From Botryosphaeria dothidea (lineage: Eukaryota > Ascomycota > Dothideomycetes > Botryosphaeriales > Botryosphaeriaceae), in contig WWBZ02000016.1 in assembly GCA_011503125.2 (NCBI GenBank), positions 3,472,001 through 3,536,000 of the forward strand: a stretch of 64,000 bases of DNA, read 5' to 3'. Below the pieces are notes generated by a model that saw only the letters and a list, made by a program, of their open reading frames with translations, made no database searches and had not been told where the DNA came from. A program made the translations under genes and the position numbers. Shown here piece after piece: positions 11,584 through 22,279 of the stretch (positions are counted from its first letter, which is position 1; each line of letters starts with the position of its first letter).

Positions 11584-13137
11584 ATAACTACACCAAAAAA
11601 TCGACCCCAAGCTACGGCGCCGGGAGAGGGCCCTAGGGACTATCCTAGGCTTCGCGAGTCCCAAAATAGTACTTAAGATAACTGTAGCCGCGAAGTAGTT
11701 AATATAGAGGACACAGGAAGAGGCGAACAGCCTCCCCCAGTGACTACCCCTACCCAGCCCCAATATACCCCTAAGAAACCGCAGAGCACCCAGTACAGCG
11801 TAGAATACGTTAAGAGAGCCTCAAAAACAGCAGACACCCTCCTCCAAGCCCTATAAACATCCGCTAGCCTCCCTTCAGTCCTCTCCAGCCAGGTGAAAAA
11901 TTTTCTCGACATTGCCAAGACAATCTTCCAGGATCATATTACTATCTGCCAGAAGGCAGCCACCAAGGAGCCAGGCCTTAAGGACATCCTCAAAGAGGTC
12001 CAACAGGTCCAAAAGACAGTCAACCGTATCCAGGCTACCTCTACACCCACACCCAACACTCGCAGCTAGGCACAAATTACAGCCTAAGCAGCCCCGAAGC
12101 CCCCTACCCCCCCAGCCACCACTAAACTTACCCTCCACTTCCCAGAGATAGCAAACAGACAAGAAATAGCCAAGCTCTCAAATAAGGCAATCATCAGAAA
12201 GATCCAGGCAGGAAAAAGCTGGGCGTGCAAGAAAGTACTTGCTGCCAAGAAGCTCCCTAGTGGAGACGTTAGGATCTTTATACCGGATGAAGCAACCAGA
12301 ACAGCCCTTCTCCAGGACCAGGAATGGACTACAGGACTGGGAAAAGAAGTCAGGCCTAACCAGCAGCTATACTTAGTGCTAGTACACAACGTCCCTCGAG
12401 AAGGAATCGATACCACAGACCCCCAAGCCATCCAAACCATCCAGGAGCAGAACCTATCTCTACACCTAGGACTACGTATTAGCAAGCTAGCCTAGCTAAA
12501 GAGGAAGCTCCCAGAGGGGAAAACTCACTCAGCCATCATCCTCAGTACTACAAACCCCGAAACCGCCAACCAGATTATTAATAAGGGGCTTGTTATTAAC
12601 TTTGCTATCTATATAGCGCAGTACTATAATACAGCCTTCATAGTAACCCAGTGTTTTAAGTACCAGGCCTACGGTTATATTACCAACCACTATAAAAAGG
12701 AGGAAAAGTGTGGATAGTGCGGCAAGGCATATAATACTAGGGACTGCCCTAAGGAAAGCACGCAGTGCGCAAACTGCTCCCAAAGGCACACAGCCTAGAG
12801 CAACGTCTGCCCAACACGCAGAGCCTGCCATGCCAAGGCCGCCCAGGCCCGCCTAGCAGCACCAGAAAGGCACCGGGAAGAACCCCTAATAACCAAGACA
12901 CAGCCCCAAACTAACTGGCTGACGGTCGGACCAAGGAAGAGGATTAGGGAGGAGGAGCCGGTCAAGAGGGGACCAGGCAGGCCAAGAGACTTAAGCCGCC
13001 CCCCGCCTCCTAACCAAATAAGGTTTACTAGACTTAACAGCTCACAACACGCCTTAGAGGAGCCCGCGGGAACTCCCTCCTTACAGCCCACACCACTAGC
13101 CCCCTCGCAGCCGGACCTAGAGATGGAAGGAAGTTAA
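11584..13137 (+). pseudogene. LINE D ORF1 (gag-like, CCHC knuckle) pseudogene
   Basis: This is a frame of about 517 codons starting at an ATA that is ATG in copies G, H, J and N. The N-terminal 60 residues are Pro/Gly/Arg-rich. A helical stretch (KNFLDIAKTIFQDH) begins near residue 104, then comes a basic RNA-binding region. Knuckle-type cysteine/histidine motifs start at 12652 (CFK-, then CG.CGKA.NTRDC, then CANC...H). The C-terminus is basic and Pro-rich. Several in-frame stops are visible, for example at the TAA near 11677 and a TAG near 12067. Tad1/I-type ORF1 proteins bind element RNA and form the RNP. The frame ends close to the ORF2 start, so coupled translation is possible. Confidence 0.85.
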
Positions 13138-16100
13138 TATTAGATATAGGCTCTCTCTCTATCGTATAGTATAACGTCCACAAGAGTAAGGATAGGGTAA
13201 TACTCCCGCTCTTTAAGGAAGTAGACCCAAAGATCCACCATATCCTGGCCATCCAGGAACCTTGGAGGAACCCGAGGGTCAAGACAACAGCAAGACACCC
13301 TGCCTACCACATAGTTTTTCCCCAGGAGGGAGTGGCAAGAACCTGCTTCTTTATAAGCAAGGCCATTAGCCCCGACTCCTGGCAAGCAACAGTCCATTTA
13401 CCAGATCTCATCACACTATCCCTCATTACTAGGACACATACAATCTACATCCATAACTACTATAACCCCCTACCAGCCTCCCACACTAGTACGGCTCTAG
13501 AAACCTTAGCGCTTCTCCTAGAAGCCCTTAGAAAACCAGGGGAGCATGTCCTACTAGGGGACTTTAACCTTCACCATCCTACCTAGGGAGGCATTACCTC
13601 CCCTACACACTATACTCTTACAGACGACCTTATTAAAATAGCTACGACAGCTAGCCTTAACCTAGCCCTTCTAAGAGGTACTATTACTAGGAGAGAGGGT
13701 AGTAGCGAGAGTACCCTAGACCTTATCTTTACCACACGGTGGCTAGAGAAGAGGATCCTTAGCTATAGAGTTAGTCAGGAGCTCGAATCCTCCTCAGACT
13801 ACCTACCTATCCTCACTATACTTAATATCTCCCCTACCCCTACAGAATCACGTCCTCCAAGGCCCCAGTAGAAAAAAGTAGACTAGAATAGAACTAATTA
13901 GGTGCTCTAAACAAAGCTCGAATACCTTAGAGCAGCCCCTCTTAATACGAAAGCAGACCTAGACCACTTTACAGAACTACTCTAGGAGGTCATCTAAAGA
14001 ACAATCTAGGAAACCATCCCAGTGGCGAGACCCTCGCCCTAGGCCTCTATACAATAGATAAAGGAGTGTTCGGACCTAGTGCACTAGGCGAGAGCAGCTA
14101 GAAGAAAATAGACAGCCACAGGGAGAGAGGAGGACTAGGTGGTATACTAAACTATTGCTAATAGCAAGAAGAGGCAGATTAGAAGGGATAGAACAAAAGT
14201 ATGGCGCAGAATAGTAGCTAAGATCACCTTAGACCCATCTGCACTCTAGAAGCTCTTAAAGTGGGCAAGAACAAGGGCACTAGAGCCTCCAGCCCCACCT
14301 CAGTTCCCACCCCTCCAGGGAGCAGATGGACAACTACGCTACGACAATCCGGCCAAGACAGAAATCCTTACCAACTAGTTCTTCCCCCCTCCCAGGGCCA
14401 CCGACCTCTCAGATCTAGATGGGTGTATATACCCAGAGCCAGTGGAGATCCCTCAAGACCTTACTAAAGAGCAGGTCCTCCATACTATTAAGAAGCTCCC
14501 CCCAGATAAGGCACCAGGCCTAGATAAGATTATTAATAGGTTCCTAAAGCAGTGCGCTCAGACACTAAGCGGACCACTCACTAGGCTCTTCTAGGGATGC
14601 CTCGCACTTGTATACCACCCTAGGCAGTTCAAAAGCTCCATTACCGTAGTCCTAAGGAAACCACAGAGGGATAACTATACCAAAGCCAAATCATTTAGGC
14701 CGATTGCCCTACTTAATACGCTAGGGAAGCTACTTAAGAGGATTATAGCAGATAGAATCTCCCAGGCTACTAAAGCATACGGCCTACTCCCTAATATATA
14801 GATAGGAGCTAGGAGAAACAGGTCCGCAGTAGCAGCTCTCGACCTGCTCACAGAACAGATCTATACTGTCTAGGCATAAGATCTAGGGCTGGTGGCTTTA
14901 GTCCTCAGCCTGGATATCTCGGGAGCATATAACCACGTATCTCATAGAAGGCTTCTCTACAATATAAGGATGGCAAAACTCCCAGAATAGGTAGAAAGAT
15001 TCACTCGATCCTTTCTACAGGACCGTACCACTCAGCTATCCTTCGGAGACTTTACCAGTCCACTAATCTAGACCTCAACCGGGATTCCCCAGGGATCCTT
15101 ACTATCTCCGATCCTCTACCTATTCTTTACCTCTAACCTACTTACACAGCTACGCAGGGGCAATACCTTCCCCCTTAGATTCGTCGATGATACCAATATT
15201 CTAACCTTTAGTAGATCTATAGAACAAAACTATAGGACACTAGAGGGCGTACATTAAATTTACGAGCGCTGGGCAGCTACCCACGGGTCAGCTTTCTCGC
15301 CTAACAAGTATCACCTCATTTATTTTATAAGAAAACCAAGAAGATTCAATATGGCAGCAGAGATCCGTATCCCTAGATTTGCTAGATGCCCAGAGCCTAC
15401 AATCAAGATTCTAGGAGTCTACGTAGACAACAAGCTTAGATAGGGACCCTATATTAGGGAAACAGGAGCTAAGGCAATTAAATAGTGCACATCTCTCTCT
15501 AGACTCGCAGCATCCACCTAGGGAGCTTTATTTACTAAAGCCCGCTATATCTATATGGCTGTGGTGAGACTAGTTATAACCTACGGCTGTAGGGTATAGC
15601 ACGTCCCAGAGGGAACCCCAGGGTGGAGAAAGACAGCCACCCAGCCACTACAGAAGATCCAAAACCAGTGCCTACGCACCATCTCAGGGGCATACAAGTC
15701 AACCAGCACACAAACTTTAGAGCACGAGACGGGGATTTCCCCACTCTCACTCTACCTAGACGAACTGGCGCTGGCCCAGACTATTAGATCTAGGGATGGC
15801 CCAGTGGCAATGGTGGTAGAGGACACTTGCTAGAGCATTAAAGAGATAGCCCGGGCCACACTAGGCACCAGAGGCACAGCCGGCCTAGCTAGAAGAACTC
15901 TGCTTAGAGAAAGAGCAACAGCCCTCCTTAACTACTGCCCCCCTACCTACCAGAGTCTTCCGGAGCGAACAAGACTACGCATAGTATATAGGAACAAGTG
16001 GAAGAAGAGATGGACAAAGTTTACCAGCCAAGGAAGGCAAGATAAGCCAGTAGCCTAAAGCACACAGTGGAACCCAAAGATTCGACAAATTCATAGCGAA

Positions 16101-16472
16101 CTGTCTAAGCCACAGAGCACACTCGCCACTCTACTGCGTACTGAGTATATTGGACTGGAGGACTTCCTCTCTAGGCGCAAGGTGCCAGGACACCCTAGCC
16201 CTGCCTGTCCATGCGGCTGGCATAGACAAACCCTAAAGCACATCCTCCTCTTCTGCCCCCACTTCCAACAGGGTAGGGCACAGATGCTCTAAAGGGCAGG
16301 GACTACGGACTACTATTCCCTCCTCTTAACGAAGAAGGGAATCAAAGTAGCAACAGACTGGTTCTTACGCCTAGGGCTGCTCAAGCAATTTAGCCTGGTA
16401 AGGGAACTAATCCAGGAGGACAACCAGGAAGAGGAACCAGGAGGACCACCAGGACCACCAGGATCCGGATAA
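13137..16472 (+). pseudogene. LINE D ORF2 (endonuclease, reverse transcriptase, zinc motif) pseudogene
   Basis: A 1111-codon frame from an ATA (ancestral ATG) at 13137 to TAA at 16470-16472. The N-terminal APE/EEP endonuclease shows AIQEPW (13248-13265), LLGDFN followed by HH (about 13549-13578), STLDLIF (about 13710-13732) and SDYLP (ancestral SDH). The RT core shows RPIALLNTLGK (about 14698), SLDISGAY (about 14905), GIPQGS (about 15080) and RFVDDTN (15177-15197, FVDD at residue 682). The C-terminus has CPCGWHRQTLKH...C (about 16207-16255) and ends in Gly/Pro repeats. No RNase H motif is seen between the RT thumb and the zinc motif. About 20 or more RIP-type stops disable it. Confidence 0.88.
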
Positions 16473-16710
16473 CTACGAGGACAAGGACTGAAGGGATAGG
16501 TCTAGTAGGTGAATATAGGGCTGCTATAGCAGCCGCTACTGGTAAGAAGGAAAAACAAGAACTAGTATAGGATAGCATGCCCAGAGAGAGAGGAGGGGTT
16601 TTTGCCAGGCGAAAAGGTTTTCCCCCTCGTGTAAAATAACTATAGATAGCCAGCCCCGCATGGACCCGTAAGGGAGCTATATCGGGAAGAAATGAATTTA
16701 TCTATCTATC
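16473..16710 (+). other. LINE 3' UTR with hairpins and (ATCT)n tail
   Basis: 238 nt. It contains a GAGGGG...CCCCTC pairing around 16597-16630 and a terminal hairpin at 16655-16686. It ends in ATTTATCTATCTATC rather than poly(A). The same 3' end is recognisable in copies C, F, H, I, J, K, N and O. Confidence 0.8.
16655..16686 (+). promoter_or_regulatory. Conserved 3' hairpin with GTAA tetraloop, likely RT recognition element
   Basis: Outer stem CCCG/CGGG, middle stem CATGG/CTATA (mostly paired, with a C-A mismatch and a G-T wobble), and inner stem CCC/GGG closing a GTAA (GNRA) loop. It lies about 25 nt before the end. Stringent-type LINEs such as eel UnaL2 use a 3' stem-loop and short tandem-repeat tail for reverse transcriptase recognition; the same role here is inference. 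Confidence 0.6.
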
Positions 16711-18487
16711 TATAGAAGGCTTCTTTATAATATAAGGATAGTAAAACTCCTAGAATAGGTAGAAAGATTTACCCGATCCTTTCTATAGAACCGTACTACT
16801 TAGCTATCCTTCGGAGACTTTACTAGTCTACTAATTTAGATCTTAACCGGGATTCTCTAGGGATTCTTACTATCGCCGATACTCTACCTATTCTTTACTT
16901 CTAATCTACTTATATAGCTACGTAGAAGTAATACCTTCCCCCTTAGATTTATCGATAATACTAATATTCTAACCTTTAGTAGATCTATAGAATAGAACTA
17001 TAGAATACTAAAGGGAGTATATTAAATTTACGAGTACTAGGTAGCTACTTACGGGTTAGCTTTCTCGCCCGATAAGTATTACCTTACTTATTTTATAAGA
17101 AAACTAAGGAGATTTAATATAGTAGTAGAAATCCGTATTCCTAGATTTACTAGATATCTAGAGCCGATAATTAAGATTCTAGGAGTCTACGTAGATAATA
17201 AGCTTAGATAGAGACCCTATATTAGGGAAATAGGAGCTAAGATAATTAAATAGTATATATCTCTCTCTAGACTCGTAGCGTCTACTTAGAAAGCCTTATT
17301 TACTAAAGCCCGCTATATCTATACGGCCGTAGTAAGGCTAGTTCTTACCTATAGCTATAGAGTATAGTATACTCTAGAGGGAATCCTAGGATAGAGAAAA
17401 ATAGCTATCTAGCTACTAAAGAAGATCTAAAACTAGTGCCTACGTACTATCTTAGAGGCGTATAAGTTAACTAGTATATAAACCTTAGAGTATAAGATAG
17501 GAATTCTTCTACTCTTACTATACCTAGACGAACTAGCACTAGCCTAGGCTATTAGAGCTAGAAATAGCCTAGTCGCGGTAGTAGTAGAGAAAACTTACTA
17601 GAGTATTAAATAGATAGCTCGGGCTACTCTAAGTACTAGAGGCGCCGCTAGCCCTACTAGAAGAACCCTACTTAGAAAAAAGATAAACTTACTTCTTAAC
17701 TACTACCCCTCTATCTACTAGAGTCTTCCGAAGCGAACGAAGCTACGTATAGTATATAGAAATAAGTAGAAGGAGAGATAGATAAAGTCTACTAGCTAGG
17801 GAAGATAAGATAAGCTAGTAGCCTAAAGTATATAGTAGAACCTAAAAATTAGATAAATCTATAGCGAACTATCTAAGCTATAGAGTATACTCGCTACTCT
17901 ACTACGTATAGAGTATATTAGACTAGAGAACTTCCTCTTAAGGCGTAAGATACTAGAGTACCCTAGTTCTATCTATCTATACGGCTAGTATAGATAAATC
18001 CTAAAGTATATCCTTCTCTTCTACCTCTACTTCTAATAGAATAGAGTATAAATACTCTAAAGAGTAGGGACTACGGACTACTACTCTCTCCTCTTAATAA
18101 AGAAGGGAATTAAAATAGTAATAGACTAGTTCTTACGCCTAGGGCTACTTAAGTAATTTAGCCTAGTAAGAAAACTAATATAGAAAGATAACTAGGAAGA
18201 GGAACTAGGAGGATAACTAGGACTACTAGGACTACTAGAACCCGGATAACTATAAGAATAAGAACTAAAGAGATAGGTCTAGTAGATAAATATAGGGCTG
18301 CTATAGCAGCCGCTACTAGTAAGAAGAAAAAATAAGAACTAGTATAGGATAGTATGCCTAGAGAGAGAGGAGGGGTTTTTACTAAGCGAAAAGGTTTTCC
18401 CCCTCGTATAAAATAACTATAGATAGCTAGCCCCGTATAGACCCGTAAGAGAGCTATATCGGGAAGAAATAAATTTATCTATCTATA
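16711..18487 (+). mobile_element. LINE copy C, 3' part (RT to tail)
   Basis: This resumes copy C after the D insertion, starting with the second TSD copy (16711-16723). It carries the rest of RT (GFVDD region decayed to AFIDN-like codons near 16950), the zinc motif region and the 3' UTR, ending in ATTTATCTATCTAT at about 18487. Heavily RIP-mutated. Confidence 0.88.
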
Positions 18488-19335
18488 ATAAGATCTAGTA
18501 AATAGACTATTACTTACTAGAAGTCGAAGCTAATAGCCTTACTTATAAAGAAGTAGATTCTTACTACTCCCTCCTAAGAAAAAACTATATAGTAGATAGA
18601 ATATCTTACTATTATCTTAACCCTCGGGTTTCTCTAAGGTTCCTAGATAGCTAGGATATAGTAGATCTTTAGGTCTACTTTCTTAAAGAGCGGGAGTATT
18701 ACCCTATCCTTACTTTTATAGACGTTATACTATATAATAGAGAGAGAGCCTATATCTAATATTAACTTCCTTCTATCTCTAGGTCCGGCTACGAGGGGGC
18801 TAGTAGTATAGGCTATAAGAAGAGAGTTCCCGCGGGCTCCTCTAAGGCGTGTTATAAGCTATTAAGTCCGGTAAACCTTATTTAGTTAGAAGGCGGGGGG
18901 CGGCTTAAGTCTCTTAGCCTATCTAGTCCCCTCTTAACCGACTTCTCCTCTCTAATCCTCTTTCTTAGTCTAACGGTTAACTAGTTAGTTTAAGGCTATA
19001 TTTTAGTTATTAGGGGTCCTTCCCGGTACCTTTTTAGTACTACTAGGCGGGCCTAGGCGGTCTTAGTATAGTAGGCTCTACGTACTAGGTAGGAGTTACT
19101 CTAGGCTATATATCTTTAAGAGTAGTTTATATACTATATACTTTCCTTAGAGTAGTCCCTAGTATTATATATCTTACTATACTATCGTACTTTTCCTTCT
19201 TTTTATAATAGTTAGTAATATATTCGTAGGCCTAGTACTTAAAATACTAGGTTACTATAAAGACTACGTTATAGTACTACGCTATATAGATAGTAAAGTT
19301 AATAATAAGCCCCTTATTAATAATCTAGTTAGTAG
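18488..19335 (-). mobile_element. LINE copy E, endonuclease and ORF1 3' part
   Basis: This starts abruptly in the endonuclease region at the end of copy C and reads on the minus strand into ORF1. It is cut by the insertion of F; the TSD AATCTAGTTAGTAG is at 19322-19335. It continues at 22280. It may be the same original element as copy B. Confidence 0.85.
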
Positions 19336-20793
19336 ATAGATAGATAAATTTATTTCTTTCCGATATAGCTCCCTTACGGGTCTATACGGGGCTAGCTATC
19401 TATAGTTATTTTACACGAAGGGGAAAATCTTTTCGCCTAGTAAAAACCCCTCCTCTCTCTCTAGGTATACTATCCTATACTAGTTCTTATTTTTTCTTCT
19501 TACTAGTAGCGGCTACTATAGTAGCCCTATATTTACCTACTAGACCTATCTCTTTAGTCCTTATCCTCGTAGTTATTCGGGTTCTAGTAGTCCTAGTAGT
19601 CCTAGTTGTCCTTCTAGTTCCTCTTCCTAGTTATCTTTCTATATTAGTTCTCTTACTAGGCTAAATTACTTAAGCAGCCCTAGGCGTAAGAACTAGTCTA
19701 TTACTACTTTAATCCTCTTCTTTATTAAGAGGAGGGAGTAGTAGTCCGTAGTCCCTATCCTTTAGAGTATCTATATCCTACCCTATTAGAAGTAGGGGTA
19801 GAAGAGAAGAATATACTTTAGAGTTTATCTATACTAGCCGTATAGATAGGTAGAACTAGGGTACTCTAGTACCTTACGCCTTAAGAGGAAGTCCTCTAGT
19901 CTAATATACTCTATACGTAGTAGGGTAGCGAGTATACTCTATAGCTTAGATAGTTCGCTATAGATTTATCTAATTTTTAGGTTCTACTATATACTTTAGG
20001 CTACTAGCTTATCTTATCTTCCCTAGCTAGTAGACTTTATCTATCTCTCCTTCTACTTATTTCTATATACTATACGTAGCTTCGTTCGCTCTAGAAGACT
20101 CTAGTAGATAGAGGAGTAGTAGTTAAGAAGTAAGTTTATCTTTTTTCTAAGTAGGGTTCTTCTAGTAGGGCTAGTAGCGCCTCTAGTACTTAGAGTAGCC
20201 CGAGCTATCTATTTAATACTCTAGTAAGTTTCCTCTACTACTATCGCGACTAGACTATTCCTAGCTCTAATAGCCTAGACTAGTACTAGTTCGTCTAGGT
20301 ATAGTAAGAGTAGGAGAATCCCTATCTTATACTCTAAGGTTTATATACTAGTTAACTTATACGCCCCTAAGATAGTACGTAGGTACTAGTTTTAGATCTT
20401 CTTTAGTAGCTAGATAGTTGTTTTTCTCTACCCTAGAATTCTCTCTAGGGTATACTATACCCTATAGCCGTAGGTAAGAACTAGCCTTACTACGGCCGTA
20501 TAGATATAACGGGCTTTAGTAAATAAGGCTCCCTAGGTAGACGCCGCGAGTCTAGAGAGAGATGTGCACTATTTAATTGCCTTAGCTCCTATTTCCCTAA
20601 TATAGGATCCCTATCTAAGCTTATTATCTACGTAGACTCCTAAAATCTTAATTATAGGCTCTAGGTATCTAGTAAATCTAGGGATACGGATCCCTACTAC
20701 TATATTAAATCTCCTTAGTTTCCTTATAAAATAAATAAGATAATACTTATCGGGCGAGAAAGCTAACCCGTAGGTAGCTGCCTAGTACTCGCA
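19336..20793 (-). pseudogene. LINE ORF2 3' region and 3' UTR within chimera F
   Basis: Collinear with copy J 40355 to about 41815. It contains the 3' hairpin complement (CTTACGGGTCTATACGGGG near 19373) and distal ORF2, including the zinc motif. LINE homology stops after CTCGCA at about 20793. Stops are frequent and of RIP type. Confidence 0.85.
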
Positions 20794-22279
20794 TAGGAAA
20801 TTATATAATTATATCTATATATAAAGTTATAGTAGGGTTCGACATGCCTATAACCTCTAGTCTCCTAAAGATCTATCTAGGCCCCTATCCTAGTTTTTAG
20901 CCGCTTCTTATTACGGCCTCTATAGTTAGGGCCGGGCTAAACCCCTTCTACCTAAGTAATCTCTATTTACTCCTTAAGTATATATCGCCGGCGCTCTATT
21001 CTAAAAGCTCCTAGTTATTTATTCTCGTTTACTTTAGCGTTAGTTTAGAGGCGAATAGTCCCGTCTCTATATATACCGACACGCGTATCCGTTCTCTCGA
21101 GCCACGTAGTAGTCTCTCCGGCTAGGACGTAATCCTGCCTACTATCTAGATATACTAAGAGTTAGAGCCTAGCGAAGGGGTAAGGTCCTCGGAGCTAGTA
21201 GTAGCTACTACGTACTACGCCCCGCGGGTAGCCTAGGTATCGTACAGGGGCGCAACACCCTATACTTACTAGGTCCCCGTTTCGCGTTGCCTATAAGGGT
21301 CTCCCTATAATAGGCCGACCGTGTCTTATAGAAGGGGTAACGGACTAGATCCTACGCCGGGCGACCTACTCTACCCGCTCCTACTAACTAAGCTTATATC
21401 CCCTCTTATTCTAAGCTAGCCTATATTTCTAACGTATTAAGTCTCTGCGCGACTAGCCTATAACTCCTCGAGAGCCTCTCCTTACCGCTGGCCTATATTA
21501 TCGTTATAGATTACGTGCTCTACGCCTATTAAGACCCTCCGTTAAGTCGCCTAGACGCCCGCTTAATAGGTTCGCTAAGGGCCGTCGAAGCTGGCCTATA
21601 TTTCCCTTCCCTAGAGCTTGCCTATATTTCCGTCTCGTCGAGCCGACCGGTCGCATCGTGCTAGGTTGCGAGCACCACGCCTATTAAGACCCTCTATTAG
21701 GTCTCCTATATACGTACTAGATCGGCTCTCTCGGAGAGGCCTTAACGAGTTCTCGAGGTTAGGCCTTAATAAGGGCTTCGCGGTCGGAGGCCTCGAGGCC
21801 TTAATAGGTTTCGCACCGAGGGTCTATAACACGTTAGTCTTAACAAGTTCTTAGAAAAGAGGTTCCCCTACGCCCTCGCCGCGTTCTTAGCGATCTTAGA
21901 GCCGGTGTAAGCCTAAGGGTGTCCTGTTATACGCCTAGGGCGCGTCCACATCGGCTAGCTAGATGGGCCAGCGTCGGGCCTAGCTGCGAGCCAGGTAGTC
22001 GTACGTCGGGTGGTTTTCGTATCCTAGTTTCCCTCGATGGGCCTCCCTAGATAGATGGTCGCGTTGCCTAAGCGGAGGTAGTAGGCAGCGTAGTTGTAGT
22101 CGCGGTCGGCGCGTCGATAAAAAATTTTCATCGCGTCGAAGCCGCACCCCAACAGCCTGTAATAGCGTGTTATAGACTGCTAATCATTACCTCTACACTC
22201 AGCTACCCATTAGAGACTCTTCTCTAATAGATATTACTAGCCGCGGCGACGAGGACGCGTATAGTAGGATTTCGCGGCC
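20794..22279 (-). other. Captured non-LINE sequence forming the 5' half of chimera F
   Basis: About 1.49 kb with no match to any other part of the window. It is CpG-rich. CA dinucleotides are scarce near the LINE junction and become common toward 22250. It contains related motifs: GCCTATATT at about 21420, 21491, 21594 and 21619; ACGCCTATTAAGACCCTC at 21522 and 21677; and GAGGCCTTAA(C/T) units at about 21737-21810. A 32-codon minus-strand frame begins at 22131 and ends in a TAG that could be a mutated TGG. I do not recognise a product; it may be a host transcript, a non-coding RNA or an unknown repeat. Confidence 0.6.

Larger units (their letters stand above)
11575..16710 (+). mobile_element. 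LINE copy D: full-length 5136 bp element, reference copy
   Basis: This is a complete non-LTR retrotransposon inserted in copy C, with a 13 bp TSD (TATAGAAGGCTTC) at 11562-11574 and 16711-16723. The layout is a 5' UTR of about 9 nt, ORF1 11584 to about 13137, ORF2 13137-16472, and a 238 nt 3' UTR ending in (ATCT)n. Both ORFs stay in one frame throughout. They are broken only by RIP-type stops (CAA/CAG to TAA/TAG, TGG to TAG), so decay was by point mutation, not indels. Mutation is lighter than in C, as expected for a younger insertion. Family: Tad1/I-like superfamily, inferred from the APE-type endonuclease and FVDD RT. Confidence 0.93.
19336..22279 (-). mobile_element. Chimeric LINE insertion F (LINE 3' end joined to foreign 5' sequence)
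   Basis: This 2944 bp insertion into copy E has a 14 bp TSD (AATCTAGTTAGTAG) at 19322-19335 and 22280-22293. Read on the minus strand it has a 5' part of unrelated sequence (20794-22279), then LINE ORF2 3' sequence, 3' UTR and (ATCT)n tail (19336 to about 20793). The TSD encloses both halves, so they entered as one unit, as in target-primed reverse transcription with template switching or from a chimeric transcript. Known parallel: MINE elements of Magnaporthe, where an MGL LINE 3' end is fused to an unrelated sequence. Confidence 0.85.

Noticed and set aside
11875..12485. Several 79-133 codon frames on both strands in copy D, repeated at 50187-50797 in N
   Set aside because: Antisense or out-of-frame shadows of LINE ORF1.
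16700..16723. (ATCT)n runs as independent microsatellites or CRISPR-like repeats
   Set aside because: Each run lies exactly at a LINE 3' terminus and is followed by a TSD, so they are retrotransposon tails.
21618..21854. 78-codon plus frame in the captured sequence of F
   Set aside because: Arg/Leu-rich product from repeated GAGGCCTTAA-type motifs, on the strand opposite to the inserted element; no domain.
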